Positions 1 through 7,091 of a DNA stretch of 56,685 nt are shown here, one piece after another. The DNA comes from Alphaproteobacteria bacterium (GTDB lineage: Bacteria > Pseudomonadota > Alphaproteobacteria > Rhodobacterales > Rhodobacteraceae): NCBI GenBank assembly GCA_030424865.1, contig JAUHVR010000025.1:1-56685 (forward strand), written 5' to 3'. The notes under the pieces are model-generated. The model searched no databases and had not been told where the DNA came from. It worked only from the letters and a program-made list of their open reading frames with translations. Each line of letters opens with the position of its first letter. Within the stretch, counting starts at the first letter, position 1. A program made the translations under genes and the position numbers.

Positions 1-126
1 TCAAGGGCAGCGTTTATGCCGTGTCTGGTCGCCAAAATCCCTACAAAACATCAGGTTTTGGAGATCGGCGCGGCATAATCCAAAACTCGGCATTATGGGT
101 CTTATGCCGACATCGGCATAAGACCC
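1..126. mobile_element. Terminal remnant of an unidentified mobile element
   Basis: This stretch contains no recognisable gene but ends in a perfect inverted repeat exactly where the downstream antirestriction reading frame begins to match its family. Two further related half-sites (CGGCATAAT near 71 and CGGCATTAT near 88) precede the main repeat. I infer that it is the end of an insertion that destroyed the 5' part of the ardC-like gene. The element family is not identified; the repeat is not a Tn3 end I recognise. Confidence 0.4.
97..126. repeat. Perfect 14-bp inverted repeat, 2-bp spacer
   Basis: GGGTCTTATGCCGA (97-110) is followed by CA and then by its exact reverse complement (113-126). 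The right arm ends inside the Thr codon of the surviving THW of the ArdC-like frame, so it marks the insertion boundary. It may be a transposon end or a recombinase core site. Confidence 0.75.
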
Positions 127-431
127 ACTGGACGAAGCACAAAACCCGCCTTGACCGCGACTTTGGCCGCAAGCGTTGGGGTGATGAAGGTTACGCCCGC
201 GAAGAGCTGGTGGCCGAGCTTGGCGCGGCATTCCTTTGCGCCGATCTGGAGCTAACGCCCGAGCCTGGCATGGATCATGCAGCCTATATCCAAAGCTGGC
301 TGAAAGTCTTGAAGGACGACAAGCGCGCGATCTTCGCCGCCGCCGCCCACGCGCAGCGCGCCGCGGATTTCCTGCACGGTCTGCAACCGCTGATCGAGGG
401 AGAAGAGCAGCAGGAAGGAGTCGCCGCTTAA
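123..431 (+). pseudogene. ArdC-like antirestriction metallopeptidase, 3' fragment
   Basis: The frame from THW to the stop (about 102 residues) reads like the C-terminal part of the zincin-type ArdC/DUF1738 antirestriction proteins common on alphaproteobacterial plasmids and integrative elements: a HKTRLDRDF block, an EELVAELGAAFLCADL block and an AAYIQSWLKVLKDDKRAIF block. In the family, THW is the end of the HExxHW zinc-binding helix. Here the His-Glu half and the whole N-terminal ssDNA-binding domain are replaced by the inverted-repeat sequence, so the product cannot bind metal normally. An ATG at 21 would keep the frame open through the repeat, but the first 34 or so residues do not resemble the family. 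I regard it as a broken gene. Confidence 0.75.
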
Positions 432-547
432 GCGGCGGCTCCAACACCCAAAATATTTTCGGCTGACCTAACGGTCAGCCGAATCCACTTGTGGAAAACT
501 CGATTTGTTTCGTTCAAGCAAGACCTCATTTGTGTAATCTATTCTCT

Positions 548-997
548 ATGAAGAAGTTCTTTGCCGAAGTTTTGAAATTATCGCTCGTTGGAATCGTAAT
601 TGTGTTCGGACTTATCGCCATAGTGGCTATCATGGATGAAGGTTACCAAGCTGCGTACATTAACCATCAAGCAGATGCTAAGTCATGGCTGAACAACTTG
701 ACGCCTGAGGATGAGAAAGAATTCACGGCTGATTATTTAAGAGAAATTTGCAAGTCAAAGCATGAATCTGACAAAGGTTATTGCACAGGATATATGCTCG
801 GTTTTATGGAGGGCGCCGACATGGCCCCGATCACCGCTTATTGTGGCGGCGAAAGCCTCCGAAATACAAAGCAATCATTACAGGCTTTCGAGAACTTCAT
901 GGAAGCGAACCCTCAGCATTGGGAGAAATCCCGATCTGCTGTACTTGGCGGTGCGCTGCAAGACGCTTTCCCTTGTACTGATCCTGTATCACCCTAG
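548..997 (+). CDS. Membrane-anchored or secreted protein resembling Rap1a/Tai
   Basis: The product is about 149 residues if started at ATG 548, which places a hydrophobic segment (residues 9-28, rich in Val/Ile/Leu) at the N terminus, as in a signal anchor. An in-frame ATG at 491 would put 19 unlikely residues before it. The body contains a C-x8-YCTGYMLGFMEG pattern and further Cys residues, reminiscent of the Rap1a/Tai immunity-type domain (a Cys-containing helical fold with a C-x-GY-x2-G signature). The region is clearly more AT-rich than its neighbours and lies next to a broken mobile gene, which suggests recent transfer. No cognate effector is adjacent. The family assignment is tentative. 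Confidence 0.5.
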   Translation: MKKFFAEVLKLSLVGIVIVFGLIAIVAIMDEGYQAAYINHQADAKSWLNNLTPEDEKEFTADYLREICKSKHESDKGYCTGYMLGFMEGADMAPITAYCGGESLRNTKQSLQAFENFMEANPQHWEKSRSAVLGGALQDAFPCTDPVSP

Positions 998-1043
998 TTA
1001 GTAGAAAAAATCGCGGCCAGCCTGACGGCTGACCGCTGGTCGG

Positions 1044-1223
1044 TTAGAGGCCTGGCGCGCGTGTGGCCAGCTCACTCTCGATGTTGTGCATCGACTGGAG
1101 CGCATTGCAGCGCTCTTGCGATCCGCGTGGCGCGGCGGCGAAGGCGTTGAACGCCTCGGCCAATAGGCCGTGCAATTCTGCCGTGCTGCGGGATGCCGCT
1201 TCAAAACGTGAGACGAGTGTCAT
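1044..1223 (-). CDS. Small hypothetical protein of mobile elements
   Basis: The gene encodes 59 residues. The start at 1223 was chosen because a strong AAGGAGG Shine-Dalgarno lies five bases upstream; the in-frame ATG at 1244 would lie upstream of that site. The product is helical and charged, with no cysteine and no recognisable motif. It sits among plasmid or integrative-element genes. Function unknown. Confidence 0.5.
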   Translation of the reverse strand: MTLVSRFEAASRSTAELHGLLAEAFNAFAAAPRGSQERCNALQSMHNIESELATRAPGL

Positions 1224-1755
1224 CTCATCCTCCTTTTGCTTCAAGGAGGCCCCGAACCACTCAGGGCCTTTCGGCCCCGCACAACCATCATCGGCCCATG
1301 GAAGGCCTGATGGTTCGGGAGGTGAACTTGATCCAGCAAACAGGCGGATGCGCAGATGGCGCTTTGCTATCCGTTTGATGCGGTGATCTTTGCAGTGCTG
1401 GCGGGATTGATCGGACTATCGAAGGAGGTCTGACAACGGCGTTTGTCCGCTCCCGTGCATCCAAGAGCGGCGGCGTGTTCCAAAGGCGCAACCTTCGACG
1501 GGTAGACGGCGCAAATTCATCTCGCCCGTCAGCGCATAGGCGTCAGGCTGGCCGCTCTTTTCGTTTCCCGTGCTGCTTTGAGTTCCTTTGCTCATCGCTG
1601 GCTTGCCGCAGAGAGCCCTTGATCCCTGGCCGAAGCGGCTCGTCCTTCAATGTCCTGCCCGCTCCAAAAATCCGTGTTGAACATGAAAGCCGATCCTTTG
1701 CTTCGGCCTGTCGGGAGGGCGTTAGCAAGCCAACGACAAGCAAAGGAGAAACATC
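1224..1755. other. Long region without a confident gene
   Basis: The only structure noted is a short hairpin GGGCC-TTTC-GGCCC at 1264-1277 and a possible 25-codon ORF at 1356-1433 (ATG to TGA) encoding a hydrophobic peptide, which I do not call. The last 30 bases are the leader of the next gene and end in AAAGGAG. It may be a transcribed leader or a decayed gene. Confidence 0.4.
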
Positions 1756-1992
1756 ATGGCACGCGAAAAAACCAACCAAAACCTGCCCCTGAATGCGCCC
1801 GACTATCTGGCGTGGCACGTCACCCAGAAAGGCGACAAGGCCTATTGGAACAAGGTCGGAGCCGCATGGAAGCACAAGGATGGGCGGGGCTACACGCTCC
1901 AGCTTGAGACCTGTCCGATCAATGGCCGCATCGTCCTGCGCCTGCCGCTGGAAGATGCACCCGATGCAGCAAACGACGCGGGGCGCTCATGA
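1756..1992 (+). CDS. Small hypothetical protein, integrative-element type
   Basis: The product has 78 residues. AAAGGAG lies eight bases before the ATG. It is basic at the N terminus and contains a region (YWNKVGAAWKHKDGRGYTLQL) typical of a small beta-rich domain found in many plasmid and integrative-element accessory proteins. The stop overlaps the next start (ATGA), so the two genes are translationally coupled. No function can be assigned. Confidence 0.65.
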   Translation: MAREKTNQNLPLNAPDYLAWHVTQKGDKAYWNKVGAAWKHKDGRGYTLQLETCPINGRIVLRLPLEDAPDAANDAGRS

Positions 1993-2438
1993 GCGCCCCC
2001 GTCAAATTGCAGGAATTCTTCGTTGATCCTGCCCGTCTTGCGTCCGGCAGATGGTGCCACACGCGAGACCGCCAGATTGGAGAAGGCGATATCAGCGCCT
2101 CCTACAGCGCCGACAAGATTGCCGAGGGCCGCGTCCGCTCACCCTTCAAATGGCAAAATGCCCTTTGGGTCAACGTCGGCGGCGCGTCCATAGGCAACCA
2201 CCGTGCCGTGCAAGCCTACCGCATCATAGAGCGCAAGTTCTTCGACGGCGCGACGATCACCTACCATGAAAACGCTCGCCTCAGCGCCGCTGCCCGTGGG
2301 CGCCCAGAAGGCTTCTATCATGGCATGAGCGTGAAATGGGGCAAGTTGGATTGCGTCCTGATCGGCCCTGCCAGCGTCTTTCTTCCGTCCGAAGAAAAGG
2401 CAGCGCCCGAGCAGGCCGATATGTTCGATCTACTTTGA
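1989..2438 (+). CDS. Hypothetical protein coupled to the preceding gene
   Basis: The product has 149 residues and its start overlaps the previous stop by four bases. It has no signal peptide or membrane segment. The sequence looks like a soluble alpha/beta protein, with an aromatic-rich central part (FKWQNALWVNVGG) and an acidic C terminus. Proteins of this kind occur in alphaproteobacterial integrative elements, but I do not know a function. Confidence 0.6.
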   Translation: MSAPVKLQEFFVDPARLASGRWCHTRDRQIGEGDISASYSADKIAEGRVRSPFKWQNALWVNVGGASIGNHRAVQAYRIIERKFFDGATITYHENARLSAAARGRPEGFYHGMSVKWGKLDCVLIGPASVFLPSEEKAAPEQADMFDLL

Positions 2439-2441
2439 AAG

Positions 2442-2705
2442 TCAGGAGCCTTCGTCCGAAGGCTCCAACTTTGCAAGATTGTCAGAGAGGGCCTGCAACT
2501 CGGCAATGAAACGGTCGAGTTGGTCCTTTGAGAGCGTTGTGCCGTAATAGCCATCGCAGAGCTCACATATCCGCACGCCCTTGTGGGTCAACGCGATATC
2601 AATGACGGACGCGCCTTTTTCACCGAGACACTCAATAATCGTCCCGAATTCTTCTTCCAGTATCTTGTGATGCCAATCGTAGTGCCCCGACATATTGTTC
2701 GTCAT
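2442..2705 (-). CDS. Hypothetical small protein
   Basis: The product has 87 residues from ATG 2705, which has a GGAAGG ribosome-binding site about eight bases upstream; an alternative ATG at 2729 would place that site inside the gene. The product is acidic and contains the pair CELCDGYYG, which could be a small metal or turn motif. It is convergent with the gene ending at 2438, three bases away. No family recognised. Confidence 0.5.
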   Translation of the reverse strand: MTNNMSGHYDWHHKILEEEFGTIIECLGEKGASVIDIALTHKGVRICELCDGYYGTTLSKDQLDRFIAELQALSDNLAKLEPSDEGS

Positions 2706-3042
2706 GCATCTTCCTTCCTGCTCTTGCATGCCATCGTAGCACTGTGACCGCGCTCAGGCGTAGCCCTGTCGTAGCCCCATCCACATCATTCTTGGGAACA
2801 TCGCCCCCGCAGCCATCGCCTCCGGCACATCGCAGACGCCAGCATCCCAAGCTTTCTTGCCTTTCGCTCCGGCTTCGTCCTTCCAGCAGATTTGCCGCTA
2901 ACCCTGGCATGGCCGACTTGCCGATCAATGGGCTGCCCGCACCCGGCGTTGCCCCGTGTTGCCCATGACCGCCTGCGTTTTTGTCCCTGCCTTTTCGGGA
3001 GCGTCCATCAGGACGAAACCCAAGAAACGAAAGGAAAAAACA
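2706..3042. other. Intergenic region, no gene seen
   Basis: This 337-bp stretch separates divergent genes and presumably contains their promoters. The end nearest the next gene is purine-rich and includes its AAAGGA ribosome-binding site. I see no repeat, terminator or RNA gene. Confidence 0.4.
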
Positions 3043-3411
3043 ATGGGACTAGATATGTATGCGATGATTTCAGATGAGAGCTTTGAGCGCGAGGTCGATT
3101 TCAAGCCCGGTCAGGATGTGGGAGAGCTGCACTACTGGCGCAAGCATCCCAACCTGCACGGCTGGATGAAAACGCTCTACTTCGAAAAGGGTGGCGAGCA
3201 GCAGGACTTCAACTGTACACCCGTCACCTTAACCGAAGCCGATCTGGCAAGGTTGGAAGCCGACATCAAGGCTGGTAACCTGCCGCCGACAGAAGGCTTT
3301 TTCTTCGGTGCCTCCGATGGATCGGAGTCCGAAGACGATCTGGCCTTCATCGCCAAGGCGCGTGAAGCTATCGCCGATGGTGATACCGTGTTCTACTACG
3401 CTTGGTGGTAA
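3043..3411 (+). CDS. Hypothetical protein beginning MGLDMYA, mobile-element type
   Basis: The product has 122 residues. ATG 3043 was chosen over the in-frame ATG at 2956 because AAAGGA precedes it and because MGLDMYA is a common N terminus of a family repeatedly found on plasmids and integrative elements. The family is sometimes mislabelled phosphoglycerate kinase, for which there is no sequence support. The sequence has aromatic-rich blocks (LHYWRKHPNLHGWM) and ends in DTVFYYAWW. Role unknown. Confidence 0.6.
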   Translation: MGLDMYAMISDESFEREVDFKPGQDVGELHYWRKHPNLHGWMKTLYFEKGGEQQDFNCTPVTLTEADLARLEADIKAGNLPPTEGFFFGASDGSESEDDLAFIAKAREAIADGDTVFYYAWW

Positions 3412-3443
3412 ACCAGCGAGAGCGCCGCCCATGTTGGGCGGCG

Positions 3444-3662
3444 CTATTCTGGCCTATGATCTTCGTCATCGAGCCAGTCGTCGCGCTTCGCGCGCGGCTT
3501 GAATTCTGGCACCAGCACATCGGGTTTTTGCTTGTGACGCGCATGAGTCAGCCGAATGGCGAGCCGCACCATATCATCTGCCGCCAGATGGAAATGCTGG
3601 CGGAGTTCATCAAGCTGAACGGCATGCGCTTCATCCAAATTGAGCATCAATATGTGTCGCAT
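3444..3662 (-). CDS. Small hypothetical protein upstream-antisense to the relaxase region
   Basis: The product has 72 residues. GAAAGGAG lies seven bases upstream of ATG 3662. It is His-rich and charged, with a predicted helical middle and a very acidic tail (DDWLDDEDHRPE). It lies just downstream of the relaxase gene on the same strand and could be the last gene of the mobilization operon. No function recognised. Confidence 0.5.
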   Translation of the reverse strand: MRHILMLNLDEAHAVQLDELRQHFHLAADDMVRLAIRLTHARHKQKPDVLVPEFKPRAKRDDWLDDEDHRPE

Positions 3663-3682
3663 AGCTTTCTCCTTTCAAAATC

Positions 3683-5011
3683 CTAGAGGTTAAAATCCGG
3701 CCCTTGGTCGCGCGGGCGGCCACGGGCTTTGTCCTTGTTCTTTGTCTCTTGCACCTTGGCCTGTTCTGATCTGACTTTGGCCGTTGCGGCATGACCACGC
3801 TGCATCGAGAGATAGGCGCTCATCTCGTTGTGAAGATCGGCAATGTCTTGGCTGCGCTTCTCGCGCATTTGCTTGATGGCGCGTTGGAGCTGCTTGCGCT
3901 CGTCAAGCTGGCGTGCAACCAGATCGTCACGTTCGGCCTGATCGCGCATGTAGGACTGCCACGTCTCAAGCTCATTCTGCGTTCTGATCTTCGAATATTT
4001 CCCCGTGATACGGCTCCATAAGCCGCTGACGCCTTTCGGCAGACGCGCGGCTCTGGCCGCTGTTTCCTTGTCCCAGCGGATACGCTGCATCTCATCGAGC
4101 AACTTGCGCTCTTCGCGGTGACGCTCCACCGCTTGGGTGCGCTTGAACTCAATTGTCGGGTGCTTCTCGGAATAGGTTCTGTTGATTTCGAGGACGTATT
4201 TGACGAGTTGACCGCTCACACGCTTCGCGATTTCTTCGCGGCGCTCCTGCACGGACGGCAGATTGTCTGCGTCATGGATACGGGCTTTGACATCCTTCGT
4301 CTTCACGCCTGACCAGCGGGCGAGCGCGTAAATCTCGCCTTGATAATCGACGGCGACAACGCCGCGACGATCACCGCGCGCGAGGAAATAGCCTTTCTCT
4401 TCGAGAGCGGCTTTCAGAGTGTCGGCATTGTCGGAGGACTCCCAGGCTTGCTTGAACGCAGCCTTCACCAGTCTTGGATCGGCCATGGCGCGTTTGGCTT
4501 GTTGCCACTCGGCGCGGGTAAAGTTGAGCGGGTTGCGCAGGGCCTGATCGACAATGCCCTTCGGCATGTCCCAGCCGTTCTGGAGGTAGAGTTCCTTCGA
4601 GACTTCCATGAGGCGGCGCTTAAAGAACGGCAGGTTCTTCGCCGTCATGGTTTCAACATCGATCCTTGACCACACCGCATGCGCGTGACGCCTGCCTTCC
4701 TTCTCATGGAAGACAATCGCGCGGGCGTGACCATCCAGGCCGAGCCTTTGCTCTGCCAGTTCAATGGCAGCTTCAAAAGTGGCCACATCGACGCGCTCAC
4801 CTTCTGGCGGATTCAAACTGAGCGAGAAAAGATGTTGCTGACAGCGCGTTCCTTTGGCGACGGCCTGCGCTTCCAACAGGGCGTCGAGGAGTTGTTCATC
4901 GGAAACGAAGCCCCGAAGTTCATGCAACTCGACATGCTCGTTGTCCTGAACATTCATGAGGTGACGGGCCAGCTTGGCGGCGTTTCCACGCTGTGAGCCT
5001 TTCAAGATCAT
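3683..5011 (-). CDS. MOBP-type relaxase (mobilization nuclease)
   Basis: The product has 442 residues. It nicks oriT and pilots single-stranded DNA into a conjugation channel supplied by another element. The N-terminal relaxase domain (about 1-200) has the three-histidine metal motif: H102 followed by RRHAHAVW (His109 and His111). The second half is a long Arg/Glu/Lys/Gln-rich, probably coiled-coil region (about 270-442), as in MobA/VirD2-like mobilization proteins. No helicase or primase domain is fused. The gene overlaps the upstream mobC-like gene by four bases. No type IV secretion or coupling-protein gene is in the window, so the element looks mobilizable rather than self-transmissible. 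Assignment to MOBP rather than MOBQ is by eye. Confidence 0.8.
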   Translation of the reverse strand: MILKGSQRGNAAKLARHLMNVQDNEHVELHELRGFVSDEQLLDALLEAQAVAKGTRCQQHLFSLSLNPPEGERVDVATFEAAIELAEQRLGLDGHARAIVFHEKEGRRHAHAVWSRIDVETMTAKNLPFFKRRLMEVSKELYLQNGWDMPKGIVDQALRNPLNFTRAEWQQAKRAMADPRLVKAAFKQAWESSDNADTLKAALEEKGYFLARGDRRGVVAVDYQGEIYALARWSGVKTKDVKARIHDADNLPSVQERREEIAKRVSGQLVKYVLEINRTYSEKHPTIEFKRTQAVERHREERKLLDEMQRIRWDKETAARAARLPKGVSGLWSRITGKYSKIRTQNELETWQSYMRDQAERDDLVARQLDERKQLQRAIKQMREKRSQDIADLHNEMSAYLSMQRGHAATAKVRSEQAKVQETKNKDKARGRPRDQGPDFNL

Positions 5012-5427
5012 GGCTCACCTCCATCGCTCAAGCCGCCGAGCGCCCGCAGCAGTTCTTCCCGCATTGCCTTCACATCGGCGCAGGCCTGGCGAAGCTCTTC
5101 TTCAACATCAGGCGATACAGGGAGCGATCCGCTGTTCGAGGCACGGGCAAGCTGGTTAAGATTCTGCGACAAGCGTGAGGCTCCGAGCGCGCCGAGAACG
5201 CGCCCGAGGGCTTCCTGATCCTTCACGGGATAGCGTCCACGCTTTTTGCGCGGCGCAGCATCATCCCCGAGCAACTGCTCACGGATGTACCGCCCGAGCG
5301 GCATGCTGCCCCGCAACATATCCAGCTTGGCACGCTCATCGAAGGTGAAGCGCAGCGAGAACGGCGGCGGATACTTGGGCCGCTGATCCTTGGCTAACTT
5401 ATTGAAACGTCTATCTAAGTTGCTCAT
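5008..5427 (-). CDS. MobC-like relaxosome accessory protein
   Basis: The product has 139 residues. It is small and basic, with a probable ribbon-helix-helix N-terminal part (FSLRFTFDERAKLDMLRG), then RYIREQLLG, a Lys/Arg patch, and the ASRLSQNLNQLARASNSG block characteristic of MobC-type proteins. MobC helps the relaxase bind and melt oriT. It is the first gene of the two-gene mobilization operon and its start lies three bases from a candidate oriT dyad. Confidence 0.75.
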   Translation of the reverse strand: MSNLDRRFNKLAKDQRPKYPPPFSLRFTFDERAKLDMLRGSMPLGRYIREQLLGDDAAPRKKRGRYPVKDQEALGRVLGALGASRLSQNLNQLARASNSGSLPVSPDVEEELRQACADVKAMREELLRALGGLSDGGEP

Positions 5428-5430
5428 CGC

Positions 5431-5462
5431 CGCACCTCAGATCGGTTAGATCATACGGTGCG
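5431..5462. other. Candidate oriT or mobC operator dyad
   Basis: CGCACC (5431-5436) and GGTGCG (5457-5462) form an inverted repeat with a 20-bp spacer that itself holds two AGATC copies. It lies immediately upstream of mobC, the usual position of oriT in MobC/relaxase mobilization modules. No nick site can be fixed from sequence alone. Confidence 0.4.
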
Positions 5463-5496
5463 AGATGGTGTTCCCATTCTTGGAAGACCTCAAACA

Positions 5497-5529
5497 AGCG
5501 GTTCGATTCCGCTCCAGTTGGGTCCACCA
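5497..5529 (+). other. tRNA-T-arm-like sequence, possible attachment site
   Basis: AGCGG-TTCGATT-CCGCT (5497-5513) is a perfect 5-7-5 T-arm, and CCACCA ends the block at 5529, as at the 3' end of a tRNA gene. However, 16 bases follow the T-stem instead of the usual 11, and no D-arm or anticodon arm is seen upstream, so this is not a complete tRNA. It lies between the mobilization genes and the chromosomal-looking operon. I infer an att remnant left by integration into a tRNA-like gene. Confidence 0.35.
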
Positions 5530-5701
5530 TTTTCTTCGAGACAAGCTGCATTCGGGTCATTGAACCGTCGAGGCACCCTAATTTTGAGAATCAAAGGCGG
5601 GCTTGCGCGAATGGCGCCAAAGCTCCGGTCGCGATGGGCGTACGTTCAAAATCCATGTGCACATGGAACCAAGAGATTTGCCCTGTCGGACAGGTCGGCC
5701 G

Positions 5702-6397
5702 CTAGGTCCTCGATTTCTCGAAGGCCGCCCAGGCCTGCGCAAATGCGTCGAAGTCAAATCCATCGGCGCCTGCCGGGCCCAGGATCAACTGTTCGGTCTC
5801 CAGAAGCTTGCGGACCGCAGCTTCCAGCAGGGGTACGACGTCTTTGGGGATCACGAGCGCCCCGTGCCGGTCGGCGTGCACAAGATCACCGTCGTTGACC
5901 GTCATTCCCAAGATCGACACCGGAGTTCCGATCTCTCGCACGTGGACAAAGCCGTGGCTGGGGCCAATCGACCCGGCGACAACCGGGAAGCCTTGGGGCA
6001 GGTCCCCAAGATCGCGCATGACGCCATTGGTCAGCGCCCCGGACAGGCCAAAGCCCTTGTGGATGGTCGTGTTCACTTCGCCCCAGTAGGCCCCGATGCA
6101 ATCGGGAAAATCGACGTCTTCGATCACCGCAACGGCTGGACGAGGCGGTTCCGACATGTGCCGATAATAGGCCATGCGGCGGGCCTTGATCACGTCTGCC
6201 GGCTCTTCGGGCGGCGCAAGGGCGGCGATTTTGGCTGTCTTGGCAAAACCGACCATCGCGGCGGCATCCGGGTCCGAGGCAAGCATGGTCCCCCGCGTGA
6301 AATTGCTGAAACCCCGCGTGCCCTGCGCCACTTCGATGGCGTTGCAAACGGTTGGTGTGTCCACCTCTTGAAGGAGGGTAAGCAGCGATGGGTCCAT
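5702..6397 (-). CDS. RraA-family protein (HMG/CHA aldolase-like)
   Basis: The product has 231 residues from ATG 6397, which lies one base from the stop of the upstream gene and has GGAG in front. RraA-fold proteins include 4-hydroxy-4-methyl-2-oxoglutarate/4-carboxy-4-hydroxy-2-oxoadipate aldolases and oxaloacetate decarboxylases. The aldolase signature R-D-x2-(D/E) is present in GALTNGVMRDLGD, after a glycine-rich loop. This is the last gene of the long leftward catabolic operon, where cleavage of a 2-oxo acid to pyruvate or a related product would be a fitting final step. A true RNase E regulator is unlikely in this setting. The substrate is unknown. Confidence 0.7.
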   Translation of the reverse strand: MDPSLLTLLQEVDTPTVCNAIEVAQGTRGFSNFTRGTMLASDPDAAAMVGFAKTAKIAALAPPEEPADVIKARRMAYYRHMSEPPRPAVAVIEDVDFPDCIGAYWGEVNTTIHKGFGLSGALTNGVMRDLGDLPQGFPVVAGSIGPSHGFVHVREIGTPVSILGMTVNDGDLVHADRHGALVIPKDVVPLLEAAVRKLLETEQLILGPAGADGFDFDAFAQAWAAFEKSRT

Positions 6398-6398
6398 G

Positions 6399-7091
6399 TC
6401 AGGTCTCCAACCATTGGGACAGGGCCGCATTGGCGGCGTCAGGGGTTTCGAGGGTCGGAAGATGTCCGGCGTCTTCCAGGATGGTCAGCCTGGCATTGGG
6501 CATGAGGTCGCGCATCATCTCGTGGCGTTCCACTGGGCACAGCACGTCGTGCCGACCGCACAGAACCAAGGTCGATTGCTGTGCCGTTGCCAGCGTCTGC
6601 GTCTGGTCCGGACGCGCCATGAGCGCCCGGGACTGCCGCAGGAACACCTCGGGGCCCAACGCCTCGGCCATGTCGAGGCAGAGGTCGAGGATCGCAGTCT
6701 TGCGCGGCCCGGGCGCCAGGTAGTTGGGCTTCATCTCGTCCCGCATGACGGCGCGCAGACCGCCGGCGCGCACCTTCTGCATCTGAGGTCCTCGACGGGC
6801 CTTGACCTGGGGCAGTTCGGCCAGCGGATTGGTGTCGATCAGGGCAAGCCGCGCCACGCGATCCGGCGCTTGCCGCAGGATCTCCATCGCGACGATCCCG
6901 CCCATGGACAACCCGGCCAGCGCGAACCGTGACGGGGCCTCTGACAGGACATGTGCCGCAAGGTCCTGCACGGTGTCATGGCCAGACAGGGTCGGCAGAT
7001 GGATGGGTCGTGTCGCCGAAAAGGCCGCGATCTGAGGCGAAAAGAGCCGCGCATCACACATCATGCCGGGCAGCAGGACCAGGGGCAGCAT
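6399..7091 (-). CDS. Alpha/beta-fold hydrolase
   Basis: The product has 230 residues and is soluble. The catalytic triad is readily placed: the nucleophile elbow GLSMG (Ser62), Asp182 in GRHDVLCP, and His210 in EDAGHLPTLE. The N-terminal LLPGMM is the oxyanion-hole strand. The fold and length match small esterase, lactonase or enol-lactonase type hydrolases. The start codon overlaps the stop of the MetE-like gene, so it belongs to the same operon. It may hydrolyse a lactone or ester formed by the dehydrogenases upstream; the exact substrate cannot be inferred. Confidence 0.75.
   Translation of the reverse strand: MLPLVLLPGMMCDARLFSPQIAAFSATRPIHLPTLSGHDTVQDLAAHVLSEAPSRFALAGLSMGGIVAMEILRQAPDRVARLALIDTNPLAELPQVKARRGPQMQKVRAGGLRAVMRDEMKPNYLAPGPRKTAILDLCLDMAEALGPEVFLRQSRALMARPDQTQTLATAQQSTLVLCGRHDVLCPVERHEMMRDLMPNARLTILEDAGHLPTLETPDAANAALSQWLET

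Noticed and set aside
1356-1433. 25-codon ORF with a hydrophobic product
   Set aside because: It has no ribosome-binding site and no supporting context; chance is likely in a 530-bp gap.
5497-5529. A real tRNA gene
   Set aside because: The T-arm is perfect, but five extra bases separate it from the CCA and no D-arm or anticodon arm can be built upstream.
5653-5666. Perfect palindrome CCATGTGCACATGG
   Set aside because: It is isolated and not placed upstream of a gene on either strand; it could be chance.
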